A model generated the notes under the pieces. That model searched no databases. It saw only the letters and a list, made by a program, of their open reading frames with translations, and was not told the DNA's origin. From Gammaproteobacteria bacterium (GTDB lineage: Bacteria > Pseudomonadota > Gammaproteobacteria > GRL18): 64,000 nt of DNA. Of the stretch, positions 35,930 through 46,206 are shown piece after piece (position 1 is the stretch's first letter; each line of letters opens with the position of its first letter). The DNA is taken from the NCBI GenBank assembly GCA_016744995.1, contig JADGDG010000003.1, positions 1 to 64,000 on the forward strand. Reading direction: 5' to 3'. The translations under genes were made by a program, and so were the position numbers.

Positions 35930-37540
35930 GTGAAAACTAATAATAAAATTATTGCAAGCTCTATGCTATTAACAGCAGTCATTTCATCTTCCCTTGTTGC
36001 TTCAGCAGATGTTAAAGCTGTTGAATCTGCTGAAAACTGGTACTCACAGGGCCAGCAAGCAACTGAAGATGCATTAATGGATGCAAAAAAAGCAATCAGC
36101 AACAGTCGTCGACGTGCAAAAAATATCATCCTGTTTGTTGGTGATGGCATGGGTGTTTCAACAGTCACTGCTGCACGAATTTATGATGGACAGCTAAAAG
36201 GTAATATGGGTGAAGAAAACCGTTTGTTTTTTGAAACCTTTCCGTATCAGGCAATGTCAAAAACCTACAATACAAATCAGCAAACGCCTGATTCTGCCGG
36301 TACCATGACTGCCATGATGACAGGGATGAAAAGTAAAGCCGGAGTTATCAGTGTTGGTCAATCAATGCCGAGAGCAGATTGTACAACTATCGAAGGAAAT
36401 ACCTTAACGACGGCATTAGAACATGCCGAAGAAATTGGTATGTCCACCGGGATTGTAAGTACTGCTCGGATCACTCATGCCACACCGGCCGCTACTTATG
36501 CTCATGTACCAGAGCGTAATTATGAGGATGATCGTGATGTATCAAAAATGACTAATGCAGACGGCTGTAAAGACATCGCTTCACAACTGATAGATCTTAA
36601 GGATCGTTATGGCGATGGTTTAGAAGTTGTTTTAGGTGGTGGTCGAAAAAATTTCATAAAACGCATTAATGGTGCCGATCCTGAAGGTGGTGGCAGAGGT
36701 GAGCGTTTAGATGATCGTGATTTAACCGCTGAATGGCTGGCAGATCATCCAAACTCTTCTTATGTATGGAACCAGAGTCAATTTGATGCTATCAATCCTG
36801 TCACAACCGATCATTTGTTAGGCTTATTTAACATGAGTCATATGGAATATGAAGAAGATAGAGCAAGTGATTCAGGTGGAGAGCCATCTTTGACTGAAAT
36901 GACTGAAAAAGCAATTGATGTTTTGAAAAAGAATAGAAAAGGTTTTTTTCTGCAAGTTGAATCAGGACGTATTGATCACGCTCATCATGCTGGAAATGCT
37001 CAAAGAGCTTTAAGTGATACAATTGAATTTGCTAATGCTGTCAAAAAAGCATATGAGATGACTGATCCTAAAGATACTTTGATTATTGTTACTGCTGATC
37101 ATAGCCATGTATTTACTATTGCTGGCTACCCTACCAGAGGCAATCCAATTCTAGGAAAAGTTATAGGTAATGACGGAGCTGGAAATCCTAAGTTAAATTA
37201 TGACTTAGCAAGTGATAGCATGCCATATACAACCCTTGGTTATACCAATGGTTTAGGTTTTGCTGATTTAGAGCTTGGCGGTGACACACGTTATAGTGAA
37301 CCAAATGCAGCCGGTTCTCGTACAGATTTAACTTTTGTTGATACTGAGGGACAGGGTTTCCATCAGGAAGCAATGGTTCCTCTGGGTTCAGAAACTCATT
37401 CTGCTGAAGATGTTGCAATCTATGCAAGCGGCCCAGGTGCAAGTTTATTCCAGGGCACAGTTGAGCAAAATGTTGTTTTTCATGTAATGAATAAGGCTGG
37501 TCGATTAAGCAAGCGTTCTGGTTTACCACCTATTCAATAA
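35930..37540 (+). CDS. phoA: Alkaline phosphatase, secreted
   Basis: 536 residues. The start is GTG 35930, supported by AAGAGGA eight bases upstream and a signal peptide immediately after (KTNNKIIASSMLLTAVISSS, cleavage near VASA). Metal and catalytic motifs: FVGDGMGVSTVTA (first Asp), TPDSAGTMTAMMTGMKSKAG with the nucleophilic Ser of DSA, ESGRIDHAHHAGN, VTADHSHVF and THSAEDVAIYASGPGA. It hydrolyses phosphomonoesters in the periplasm. Preceded by a PEP-CTERM gene, followed by a clear terminator. No Pho box directly before it; expression probably depends on the promoter at about 35007. Confidence 0.96.
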   Translation: MKTNNKIIASSMLLTAVISSSLVASADVKAVESAENWYSQGQQATEDALMDAKKAISNSRRRAKNIILFVGDGMGVSTVTAARIYDGQLKGNMGEENRLFFETFPYQAMSKTYNTNQQTPDSAGTMTAMMTGMKSKAGVISVGQSMPRADCTTIEGNTLTTALEHAEEIGMSTGIVSTARITHATPAATYAHVPERNYEDDRDVSKMTNADGCKDIASQLIDLKDRYGDGLEVVLGGGRKNFIKRINGADPEGGGRGERLDDRDLTAEWLADHPNSSYVWNQSQFDAINPVTTDHLLGLFNMSHMEYEEDRASDSGGEPSLTEMTEKAIDVLKKNRKGFFLQVESGRIDHAHHAGNAQRALSDTIEFANAVKKAYEMTDPKDTLIIVTADHSHVFTIAGYPTRGNPILGKVIGNDGAGNPKLNYDLASDSMPYTTLGYTNGLGFADLELGGDTRYSEPNAAGSRTDLTFVDTEGQGFHQEAMVPLGSETHSAEDVAIYASGPGASLFQGTVEQNVVFHVMNKAGRLSKRSGLPPIQ

Positions 37541-37563
37541 TATTTTTTAGCATTGTTACAGGG

Positions 37564-37596
37564 AAAGGGATAGTTTCTGTATTATCCCTTTTTTTA
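37564..37596 (+). terminator. Rho-independent terminator of phoA
   Basis: AAAGGGATA, a 10-base loop, TATCCCTTT and a run of seven or more T. Perfect 9-bp stem, 23 bases after the phoA stop. The next gene's ribosome site begins shortly after, so that gene needs its own promoter or read-through. Confidence 0.85.
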
Positions 37597-37616
37597 TTTA
37601 TTTAGGAGATATAAAA

Positions 37617-38315
37617 ATGAATTTAAAGCAATATTTTATTTTATCAATATTATTGATGACAAGTGCAGCAGAAGCTGAAACCATCGATGTATCTTGTGTC
37701 TATGAAACAACTGAATTAAGTCAACAAAAAATTGAAAAAAATAGTCAACATGATATTCATGCTGAAAAACCAATAAAATGGTATTTCTGGCGAACAAATA
37801 CGATGGTTGAAGTTTCTAATGAAGAACAAAGCTTTGGTGAAAAATGGTTACTGAATGATAAGGAACAAGTTTTTTATCAAGCTTTATATCATGATAAAAA
37901 ATTCTTACTGGATTTTCAACCTGCCGATCTGGAGCTGTTAGGTAGAAAAACAAATTGGAGTGTACGATCTACTATTTTTCCACAAAATTTATTAAAGAAT
38001 CTGAAGCAAAAAACTGTCAGTCATTATAATCAATATGAAAAAATTCGCTATGAAGGAGAAATAGCCGGCATTGAATACAAGATTGATTGGCTGCCAGAGT
38101 TTAATCTTCCATTTCGTATTGAAAAAAAGACATCGGATGAAACTCTTGTGATTGAGCTAAAAGAAGTTTATCCTCTGACTGAAACACCGTATAAACAACA
38201 ATTGACTGAAACATATGATGATATGGATTATGCTGATATCGGTGATAACGAAAGTCATCCCGTTGTTGCTCATCTGCAAAATAATAGTGGCATTGAATAT
38301 CCCCATCAACATTGA
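37617..38315 (+). CDS. Secreted protein of unknown function
   Basis: 232 residues. AGGAGA nine bases before ATG 37617; signal peptide at 1-20 (MNLKQYFILSILLMTSAAEA). The mature protein is beta-rich with many aromatic and charged residues (KPIKWYFWRTNTMVEV, SFGEKWLLNDKEQVFYQALYH), and a C-terminal tail rich in Asp and His. I do not recognise a family. The layout, with repeated Trp/Tyr-rich strands, suggests a lipocalin- or LolA-like beta fold, but this is only an impression. Placed directly after phoA, so a link to phosphate metabolism is possible. Confidence 0.75.
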   Translation: MNLKQYFILSILLMTSAAEAETIDVSCVYETTELSQQKIEKNSQHDIHAEKPIKWYFWRTNTMVEVSNEEQSFGEKWLLNDKEQVFYQALYHDKKFLLDFQPADLELLGRKTNWSVRSTIFPQNLLKNLKQKTVSHYNQYEKIRYEGEIAGIEYKIDWLPEFNLPFRIEKKTSDETLVIELKEVYPLTETPYKQQLTETYDDMDYADIGDNESHPVVAHLQNNSGIEYPHQH

Positions 38316-38447
38316 ACAATGCAGTAATTTGCTGTAGTCTTATGTAGTAGAAATTGTAAGCAGTAGCTCAGACTTAATCTGGCAGTTACCTGGTTTTTAA
38401 GTTGTCTGTCAGATTATATTTTGGCTGAATTTTAAAATAATTTTTTG

Positions 38448-38945
38448 TTAATTCAGATTTTTTACCATAATAAAGTCATCCATCACAAAGCCATTTCCTA
38501 TATCTTTAACAACAGAATTTACTGTTTTAAAACCTAATTTTTCATAGATTTTTATCGTATTAGTATTATATTTATTCACAGTTAAGGTAATTTTATTAAT
38601 TCTTCTTTGTAAGGCTAATAGCTCAACAAACTTTAAAGCTTCTTTGCCATAGCCTTTTTTTCTGGCAGAAGAAAGAATATAAAATTTACTTAATAATAAT
38701 TCACTATCATTTGTAAAAATACTCATATAACCAGTATATTCATTCTCATCTTTTATTAAAAAATATAAAAACCCCTGTTTTATCTGTTCAATAATTGCGG
38801 CTTCAGACTGGAATTTATCAAGCATATAATCAACCTGAACTTTACCAATGATCGAAGTGAAGTGCTCATTCCATATAATGCTGGCCAGTTCTTCTATAAT
38901 TCTTATATCATTATTTTCGAATGCTGGCTTTATAAGAGTTGTCAT
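38448..38945 (-). CDS. GNAT-family N-acetyltransferase
   Basis: 165 residues. GNAT fold: acetyl-CoA binding motif A appears as LSSARKKGYGKEALKFVE (about 92-109, variant of Q/RxxGxG/A), preceded by a strand LLLSKFYI and followed by KITLTVNKYNTNTIKIYEKLGFKTV, the usual motif-B region. The C-terminus DDFIMVKNL is typical of the family. Acceptor substrate unknown. Single gene, convergent with the gene at 37617. Confidence 0.9.
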   Translation of the reverse strand: MTTLIKPAFENNDIRIIEELASIIWNEHFTSIIGKVQVDYMLDKFQSEAAIIEQIKQGFLYFLIKDENEYTGYMSIFTNDSELLLSKFYILSSARKKGYGKEALKFVELLALQRRINKITLTVNKYNTNTIKIYEKLGFKTVNSVVKDIGNGFVMDDFIMVKNLN

Positions 38946-39339
38946 TTTTTAAATTTAAACCATTTTTTGAGAATATTTTAAATATTCATTTTCATTAAAT
39001 ATAACTGACATCAACCTGCTTTATTGTTTCTGATTTAAGCATTTTTTCTATAAATCTGCTTAACAGCAAATATTTACTTATGAATACTGTACAGGTAAAC
39101 CATTGCATTTATGTACACTATTCAATAAAACATACTAATTTAACCATACTCCCAATGAGCAATGATTACGGATCACAGTCATTTACAATTTTTTTGATAA
39201 CATACCCGATGAGTGACCCCAATATTTTTCAAGACTTATCTAAGCTGTTAGTTGATGATATGATTTATTATAAATTTGGTATTTAGGCTATTTTTTCCTA
39301 TACTCTAGTATTTTACTCGTATTAATCATGAGATAAATA
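38946..39339. other. Intergenic spacer before the hybrid kinase
   Basis: 394 AT-rich bases. A 68-codon frame at 39080-39286 has no ribosome site, no family resemblance and skewed composition, and I treat it as noise. The kinase promoter must lie in the last 100-200 bases; no clear motif was seen. Confidence 0.5.
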
Positions 39340-42300
39340 ATGAAAGATCTCCTCTTGTTCAAGAATATTTTCAAAGTTTTATCCTTTTTGAGCCTCTGTA
39401 TTGTATTCCAGCCTATTCTCTATGCTCAGGAAAGCAAGCTTAATTATGCTAAATCGCATGATGTTGATCAAGAAATTAATGACTCATTAGCTTTCTCTAC
39501 AAAGGGACTAAAAATTGCCTACCGCCTTGATAGTGCACCGATGCAATTTCAAAATAAGAATGGGCATGCTGATGGTGTTTTAATTGACTTATGGCGGCTC
39601 TGGTCAATTAAAACAGGCATTCCTGTGCATTTTATAGGTGCTTTTAATGATGAAGCTCAGAAAATGCTTGCCGATGGTCGAGCTGATGTTAATGCGGGAT
39701 TATTTCAAAGTGAAAAACGCTCACAATTTCTGGATTTTTCTGATCCCCTTATTGATAGTCCCTATTATTTATTTTATCACCCCTCTTTGCAGTCAATCCA
39801 GTCTATTGATGATTTTAAAACTTACGCACTTGGTGTCACACGAGGTAGTTTTCATGAGAATTTTCTTCGAAAGCATTATCCAGGCATAAAACTAACATTA
39901 TTTGATGGTTATAAGGCTCTTTTTTCCGCTGCTAGAAATGGTGAAATTCAGGGTTTTGTTACACAAACTCATTATTTAAATTATTACTTAAAAAATATAG
40001 AAAAACCTTCTTCAGAAAAAAATGAAATTGTATATAAACGACTTGAACCTGATCTGTATACTCGAAGCTATAAAGCTTCTGTTCGAAAAGGTAATAAATC
40101 TGTCCTTAATGTTATTAACCAAAATTTATCCTTATTGACAATAGAAGATCGGCGTGTTGTTTTGCAATACTGGCTTGGAAAATCAACAAATGAATTTGTA
40201 TTAGATGAATTATTATCAAAAAACAAACTTGAACTAACGTTTAAAGAAAAACAATGGTTGAAAGCACACCCTGTTATTGATATTGGGGTTGATGGTAATT
40301 GGCCTCCTGTTGATTTTATAAACAAAAATGGACAACACAGTGGTATTGTTCATGATTATATCGAAAATATTTCACGTCAACTAGGCATTCAATTAAATAT
40401 TGTTCCAGGGCCAACATTTAACAAAATGTTAGATAAAGTTGAACAAGGAGAGTTAAAACTTGCAACAACAATTGTTCAAACAGATGAACGCAACAAGAAA
40501 CTTTGGTTCACAGAGCCTTACTTTATTGCATACAAAGTTATTATTTCTCGAAAAGGAGCAACCTCATACCACACTCCAGAGGAATTATCTGGAAAAATAG
40601 TGGTGATGGAAGAAGGCTACTTTACAATAAAAATCATTAAAAAACTTTATCCAAAAATTAAACTTAAACTTGTTCCATCAACACTGGATGCTTTAAATGA
40701 AGTATCCTGGGGGAAAGCAGATGCTTATATTGGTAATGGTGCCGTGGTTCAATGGCTTAAGCAGGAACATCAAATTCTAAACCTTGAAGTCACGGGTGAT
40801 GCGAAGTTAAAGTCATCAGCTCAACGTTTTGCAGTTAATAAAGATGAACAATGGAAACCTCTTGTTGAAATACTGAATAAGGCATTAAAAGAGATTGATT
40901 TTAAACAACGCAATAAAATATCTCAGCATTGGTTAGGTACTTCAAGACTCCCTCAAAATATTTTCAGAAGACTGAATCTTACAGATTCTGAACATGACTG
41001 GCTAAAACAACACCCTGAAATTCGACTGGGTATAGACACTTCATGGCCACCGATTGAATTCATTGATAAAAAAGGTATTTACCAGGGACTTTCTTCAGAG
41101 TTTATTAAAGTCATATCCCCTGCATTGCAAGTAAATATGACTCCTGAAAAAGATCTGTCATGGGTTCAGGTACTTGAAAAGGCAAAAAACAAACAATTGG
41201 ATGTACTTCCAGCAATAATGCGATCAAAGGATAGAAAGCAGTTTCTTAATTTCACACAGCCTTATCTGAACTTCCCTTTTGTTATCTTTGTCAGAAATAC
41301 AGAAACCTTTACCACAGAATTATCGGATTTATCTGGAAAAAAAGTTGCTGTTGAGCAAGCATATGTAACGCAAGAATATCTGCAGCAAGATCACCCACAG
41401 ATTAATTTAGTTAAAGTTAAAAATACTAAAGAAGGCCTGAAAAAATTATCCCTTGGTCAAGTGGATGCATATGTTGGTAACCTGACAGTTGGCAGCTATT
41501 TAATCACCAGAGATGGGATGACAAATATTAAAGTTGGCGGTACAACGCCCTACACCTTTAATTTGAGTATGGGCGTCAGGAAAGACTGGCCAGAGCTGGT
41601 TTCAATTCTTAACAAATTTCTTGATACACTTTCAGATGAAGAAAAGTCACATATCAGACAAAAATGGTTGTCTGTTAAATATGATGTTAATGTTAATAAT
41701 TTAATTATTAAACAAGTGATTGCAGGGGCATCTATTCTATTGTTGCTGAGCCTTATATGGATCATTTTTATTCGACGTAAGCAAAAGCAACTCAGTCAGA
41801 GTGAGGAACAACTCAGTAAAATCATCAATACAATACCATTAGCTATTGTATTATCTGATCAAAATGGTGTCATTTTAAAAGCAAACCCTCATGTATCAAA
41901 AGAACTTGAAACCAATGGAAAAACCGTTATTGGTCGTAATATGGGAGATTTCTATGATGATACTAAAGAAAGAGAACATGTTCTAAAAAATCTCAAAAAA
42001 AATGGGACAGCAAAAGGCCTTCTGGTACATTTTCGAACAGATGCAGGAGGTATTGTCACAGGATTATTGTCTGCTATACCAATATGCTTAGGAAAACAGA
42101 CGTTAAATCTGGGTATATTTGTTAATTTGACTGAACGCATAAAAATGGAAGAAGCGCTTAAAAAAGCCAAGGAAGAATCAGAGCAATCCAGTCAATTTAA
42201 AAGTGATTTTTTAGCTAATATGAGTCATGAAATCCGAACGCCAATGAATGCCATTATCGGTATGAGTTATCTTGCTTTGCAAACAAACTTAAATGATAAG

Positions 42301-44460
42301 CAATTTGACTACATCAATAAGGTAAAGTTATCAGCTCATAATCTATTAGGAATTATTAATGATATTTTAGATTTTTCAAAAATTGAAGCTGGTAAGTTGA
42401 ATATTGAAAAAACTGAATTTTATTTAGATGACGTATTAGAAAATCTAGCTAATCTGGTGAACCTGAAAGCCGAAGAAAAAGGAATTGAAATACTCTTTAG
42501 AAGAGACATATCAATTTCAGATGCATTAATTGGAGATCCTTTACGATTGGGGCAGATTTTGGTTAATTTAGTTCAAAATGCGATTAAATTCACTGATGAC
42601 GGAGAGGTGATTGTTTCTATTGAATTAGCTCATGATAAAGATAATATCATTAAAATATATTTTTCTGTGTGTGATTCTGGTATCGGCATTGCTCCTGAAC
42701 AAGTTCAACATTTATTTGATCCCTTTGTTCAGGCAGATAGTTCGATCAGTAGAAAACATGGTGGAACAGGACTTGGATTAAGTATATCCAGACAGATGGT
42801 GGAGTTGATGGGAGGGACTTTGAAGGTTTCCAGTGTGCCTGGAAAAGGAAGTACCTTTAGTTTTCAACTTAGTTTTGAAAAACAGCTGGGCGCCAAGCAA
42901 AAAGTTTATAAAATTGAACCAGATTTGAGGGAAATGAGTGTGTTATTGGTTGATGATAACCCAACAGCACAAAGGATCTTACAAGATATGTTAGAGTCTT
43001 TTTCATTTAGAGTTTTTACCGCAAATTCGGCCAAAGATGCCTATAAAATACTAACTCACAATCAAGCTCAAGAGACTACTCAATCTGAACTGATTGATCT
43101 GGTTCTTATGGATTGGCGCATGCCGGAAATCAATGGGCTTGATGCTTCCCACTTTATTCAGACACAATTGAGCTTAAAAAAAATACCTAAAATTATTCTC
43201 ATTACTGCTTATGGGCGAGAAGAAATAGTGCAGCAGGTTGAAAAATCTGAACTGGATGGCTTTTTAATTAAACCCATTAATCCATCAATCTTATTTGATA
43301 CAATTATGTCTATTTTTAATAAAGGACAAGTACGTCAACGGAGAAGAGAACCTGATCTTTTCTCAAAACGCCTCAAAGGAAAAGTTTTACTGGTTGAAGA
43401 TAATAGTATTAATCAGCAAGTCGCCCGAGAGATCCTGGAAGGTTTTGGCTTATTAGTCATCATTGCCCATAATGGTTTTGAAGCCGTTAAACAGGTACAA
43501 CAGACTCATTTTGATATTGTGTTAATGGATATTCAAATGCCTGGTATGGATGGGCTTGAAGCAACTAAAGTGATCCGTTCAGAAGAGCGGTTTGCAGAAT
43601 TACCTATTGTTGCAATGACAGCCCATGCAATGAAAGGTGATAAAGACATTTGTCTCAACATAGGAATGAATGATTATCTATCAAAACCAATTGTTCCTGA
43701 ACAATTGCTGAAAACATTGGTAAAATGGCTAGGTGAAGGTGAAATGAACAAAAATTGCAGTATTGATGTCCCTATAGAGATCACGGCCCATTTAGATGAA
43801 AGTTTACCAGAAAATCTTCCCGGAATAGATTTACCCTGGGGACTCAAACGAGTGGGTGGAAATAAAAAGTTATTTTTCAAGTTACTGGATGATTTTAATC
43901 GAAATCATTCAGCTTGCTGTCAGCAATTAAGGCAAATGCTGGCTGATAACAATATAAATGATGCCCAACGATTAGTACATACCATCCATGGTGTTGCCGG
44001 TAATATAGGTGCTCGCAATTTACAAAAAACAGCTCAATTAATTGAAGCCTCAATGAGAGAAAATAAAGAAGATAATGGAGAGAGGTCAGTTTTAATAGAA
44101 AATTTCTGCAAACAAGGCAAAATAGTCTTTGATAGCCTGGGTTTTATTAGCAAACCTAAAAGTAGAGTTGTAAAGACGGATATACCTCAAACAGAAACTG
44201 ACATCCCTACAGATATTTCATTTGCAGCAGATAATAAACTAGCTGATTTTATTGAAAAGCTTGAAAAACTTTTATCTGAGGGTGATTCTAAAGCACTAAC
44301 GACTATGGATTCCTTTAAAAGTATGATAAATTCTATAAGAAATGATTATGATAAAGAGTTAATTGCACAGCTTGAGCAACAAATATATGAATATGATTAT
44401 GATGAAGCTATTGGTACTTTAAGGCTTTTAAGTCAAAACCTATTACCAAAAAATTTATAA
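39340..44460 (+). CDS. Hybrid sensor histidine kinase with three periplasmic solute-binding domains, two receivers and Hpt
   Basis: 1706 residues. Signal/TM at the N-terminus (about 9-28). Three SBP_bac_3 domains in series (about 50-280, 300-535, 555-785); the second and third each begin with KQHPEIRLGIDTSWPPIEF-like blocks (I/LGVDGNWPPVDF in the second). TM helix about 785-808 (VIAGASILLLLSLIWIIFI). PAS-like domain (about 825-930). HisKA with FLANMSHEIRTPMNA (His about 962), HATPase_c with GTGLGLSISRQMVELMGG. REC1 from about 1200 (VLLVDDNPTAQ, phospho-Asp in LMDWRMP), REC2 from about 1347 (VLLVEDNSINQQ, LMDIQMPGMDG), and Hpt with HTIHGVAGNIG (His about 1548). A further 130 residues end the protein. 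It is an EvgS/BvgS-like phosphorelay sensor of small extracellular ligands. The next gene, 12 bases on, is its probable output. Confidence 0.93.
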   Translation: MKDLLLFKNIFKVLSFLSLCIVFQPILYAQESKLNYAKSHDVDQEINDSLAFSTKGLKIAYRLDSAPMQFQNKNGHADGVLIDLWRLWSIKTGIPVHFIGAFNDEAQKMLADGRADVNAGLFQSEKRSQFLDFSDPLIDSPYYLFYHPSLQSIQSIDDFKTYALGVTRGSFHENFLRKHYPGIKLTLFDGYKALFSAARNGEIQGFVTQTHYLNYYLKNIEKPSSEKNEIVYKRLEPDLYTRSYKASVRKGNKSVLNVINQNLSLLTIEDRRVVLQYWLGKSTNEFVLDELLSKNKLELTFKEKQWLKAHPVIDIGVDGNWPPVDFINKNGQHSGIVHDYIENISRQLGIQLNIVPGPTFNKMLDKVEQGELKLATTIVQTDERNKKLWFTEPYFIAYKVIISRKGATSYHTPEELSGKIVVMEEGYFTIKIIKKLYPKIKLKLVPSTLDALNEVSWGKADAYIGNGAVVQWLKQEHQILNLEVTGDAKLKSSAQRFAVNKDEQWKPLVEILNKALKEIDFKQRNKISQHWLGTSRLPQNIFRRLNLTDSEHDWLKQHPEIRLGIDTSWPPIEFIDKKGIYQGLSSEFIKVISPALQVNMTPEKDLSWVQVLEKAKNKQLDVLPAIMRSKDRKQFLNFTQPYLNFPFVIFVRNTETFTTELSDLSGKKVAVEQAYVTQEYLQQDHPQINLVKVKNTKEGLKKLSLGQVDAYVGNLTVGSYLITRDGMTNIKVGGTTPYTFNLSMGVRKDWPELVSILNKFLDTLSDEEKSHIRQKWLSVKYDVNVNNLIIKQVIAGASILLLLSLIWIIFIRRKQKQLSQSEEQLSKIINTIPLAIVLSDQNGVILKANPHVSKELETNGKTVIGRNMGDFYDDTKEREHVLKNLKKNGTAKGLLVHFRTDAGGIVTGLLSAIPICLGKQTLNLGIFVNLTERIKMEEALKKAKEESEQSSQFKSDFLANMSHEIRTPMNAIIGMSYLALQTNLNDKQFDYINKVKLSAHNLLGIINDILDFSKIEAGKLNIEKTEFYLDDVLENLANLVNLKAEEKGIEILFRRDISISDALIGDPLRLGQILVNLVQNAIKFTDDGEVIVSIELAHDKDNIIKIYFSVCDSGIGIAPEQVQHLFDPFVQADSSISRKHGGTGLGLSISRQMVELMGGTLKVSSVPGKGSTFSFQLSFEKQLGAKQKVYKIEPDLREMSVLLVDDNPTAQRILQDMLESFSFRVFTANSAKDAYKILTHNQAQETTQSELIDLVLMDWRMPEINGLDASHFIQTQLSLKKIPKIILITAYGREEIVQQVEKSELDGFLIKPINPSILFDTIMSIFNKGQVRQRRREPDLFSKRLKGKVLLVEDNSINQQVAREILEGFGLLVIIAHNGFEAVKQVQQTHFDIVLMDIQMPGMDGLEATKVIRSEERFAELPIVAMTAHAMKGDKDICLNIGMNDYLSKPIVPEQLLKTLVKWLGEGEMNKNCSIDVPIEITAHLDESLPENLPGIDLPWGLKRVGGNKKLFFKLLDDFNRNHSACCQQLRQMLADNNINDAQRLVHTIHGVAGNIGARNLQKTAQLIEASMRENKEDNGERSVLIENFCKQGKIVFDSLGFISKPKSRVVKTDIPQTETDIPTDISFAADNKLADFIEKLEKLLSEGDSKALTTMDSFKSMINSIRNDYDKELIAQLEQQIYEYDYDEAIGTLRLLSQNLLPKNL

Positions 44461-44472
44461 AGAGATGCTTTA

Positions 44473-45555
44473 ATGGATGAGCAAATGCCCAGAATTTTAG
44501 TCGTTGATGATGAGACTTTTTACATTGATGTCCTGGTTAACCTGCTACAGGATGACTATCAGGTTTCGGTGGCAAAAAATGGACAATCTGCTTTAAAGCT
44601 CGCGTTTAATTCTACTCCACCTGAATTGATATTACTTGATATATTATTGCCCGACATCGATGGTTATGAAGTCTGTCGTCAATTAAAAGATAATCCTGAA
44701 ACCTGCAATATTCCTGTTATCTTTTTGACGATAAAAAGCGAGGTAGATGATGAAATAAGAGGCTTTGAGGTCGGGGCTGTGGATTATATTTCTAAACCAA
44801 TGAGTCCTCCCATTGTTAAAACTCGTGTTAAAAACCATTTAATGTTAACTAAGGCCAGACAGGTTTTAGAAGACCAGGCCAGGCACCTGGAGCAACAAGT
44901 TCAAGAAAGAACGCTGGAAATTTGTCGTACCCAGGATGTGGCGATCTATTGCATGGCATCATTAGCAGAAACACGGGACAATGAAACAGGACACCATATT
45001 CGACGCACTCAGCATTACGTCCGTTTACTGTCTGGATTCCTGGAAAATCATCCTGCTTTTAGTTCATATCTGGATAATAAAACAATTTCATTATTATTTA
45101 AATCTGCACCACTCCATGATATTGGTAAAGTTGGTGTTCCAGATAGAATATTACTTAAACCTGGAAAACTTAATGATGAAGAATGGCAGCAAATGAAGTG
45201 TCATGCACAAATTGGGCATGATGCTTTATTTAAGGCAGAAAAAGAATTAGGCAGCTCCTCATTTTTAGAAATTGCCAGAGAAATTGCCTTGACTCATCAT
45301 GAGCGTTGGGATGGAAGTGGTTATCCTCAAGGCTTAAAAGGCAATGAAATCCCCATCTCCGGGCGTCTTATGGCACTTGCTGATGTCTATGATGCATTAA
45401 TCTGTAAACGTGTTTATAAAGAGCCTATGCCACATGAAGTTGCGGTTAAACTGATTATAAGTGAGAAAGGAACACACTTTGATCCTGATGTTGTTGATGC
45501 CTTTGAGTTACTTCAGAATGAGTTTCATCATATTGCCAAAACATTTCATGATTGA
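44473..45555 (+). CDS. Response regulator with HD-GYP c-di-GMP phosphodiesterase domain
   Basis: 360 residues. REC domain (about 8-125): ILVVDDETFY, phospho-Asp in LLDILLPDIDGYE, conserved Lys in YISKPMSPP. Short helical linker (about 130-150). HD-GYP domain (about 155-345): HHIRRTQHYVRLLS, PLHDIGKVGVPDRILLKPG (HD pair), HHERWDGSGYPQGLKG (GYP motif), MALADVYDAL. All catalytic metal residues appear present, so it should hydrolyse c-di-GMP to pGpG or GMP. The start lies 12 bases after the hybrid kinase's stop with AGAGA before ATG 44473; the two form an operon and a likely phosphorelay pair. Confidence 0.95.
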   Translation: MDEQMPRILVVDDETFYIDVLVNLLQDDYQVSVAKNGQSALKLAFNSTPPELILLDILLPDIDGYEVCRQLKDNPETCNIPVIFLTIKSEVDDEIRGFEVGAVDYISKPMSPPIVKTRVKNHLMLTKARQVLEDQARHLEQQVQERTLEICRTQDVAIYCMASLAETRDNETGHHIRRTQHYVRLLSGFLENHPAFSSYLDNKTISLLFKSAPLHDIGKVGVPDRILLKPGKLNDEEWQQMKCHAQIGHDALFKAEKELGSSSFLEIAREIALTHHERWDGSGYPQGLKGNEIPISGRLMALADVYDALICKRVYKEPMPHEVAVKLIISEKGTHFDPDVVDAFELLQNEFHHIAKTFHD

Positions 45556-45756
45556 TCCTTCTTCGAAACCAACATCACCAGACAGTCTCATCCCCTACTT
45601 TCTATATTATTAGATGTATTAGATTAGTTTTTAAGCTAACGCATTATTTCACCTCATTGGAGAAATGATGCAGAGTGAGCTGTACTCTGTTTTATCCAAA
45701 TGCAAACAATAGACTTGTTTTAGCTGTAGTAGCTCATATATGTCATACATTCACCT

Positions 45757-46089
45757 TCAATCTTTCCAGTTCCACCATTTTAATAATTCTGGCTCATGAG
45801 CAGAATTGCTGGCGTAATAAACTGCACACCTGAAAACGTACAACACACACCGATCAATATGCTGCCCTCTCAAATCCATCAGTCTTTGATACATATCTTC
45901 AGGATTTTCACCTCTGAGGCCAGTAATTTTTAGATACCCTAAATCGACTAAATCCCGGCTCAAACTTTTCCCAACGCCAGGTATTATTTGAAGTGCCTTT
46001 AATGAATCTGTTATTGTATATTTTTTGTTAATAATTTCCATCCGGGTTGGGCTTTCAGCTCCAATTTCATACTGATTTAGTCCTGACAT
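45757..46089 (-). CDS. Helix-hairpin-helix protein, Cdd1/pathogenicity-locus-like
   Basis: 110 residues. Contains an HhH-type segment SLKALQIIPGVGKSLSRDLVDLGYLKI (about 30-55), then GLRGENPEDMYQRLMDLRGQHIDRCVLYVFRCAVYY (about 57-92), the pattern of the Cdd1 family annotated as pathogenicity locus or mitomycin-resistance-like. Family members are short DNA- or protein-binding HhH proteins of unknown function, frequent in integron cassettes and islands. It ends with LLKWWNWKD. It is the first gene of the minus-strand island; no strong ribosome site before ATG 46089. Confidence 0.82.
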   Translation of the reverse strand: MSGLNQYEIGAESPTRMEIINKKYTITDSLKALQIIPGVGKSLSRDLVDLGYLKITGLRGENPEDMYQRLMDLRGQHIDRCVLYVFRCAVYYASNSAHEPELLKWWNWKD

Positions 46090-46206
46090 AGCGTATTAAT
46101 GAAAACACATTGCAATTAGCTCGTATCTGTTCACATACAGGCTTGTACTAGTTACGAACAGAAACATAATGTTTGTTTCAAAATCTTCAAACATTTATAT
46201 TCATTG

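Noticed and set aside
39080..39286. 68-codon frame before the hybrid kinase
   Set aside because: No ribosome site, no family pattern and low-complexity composition; treated as chance.
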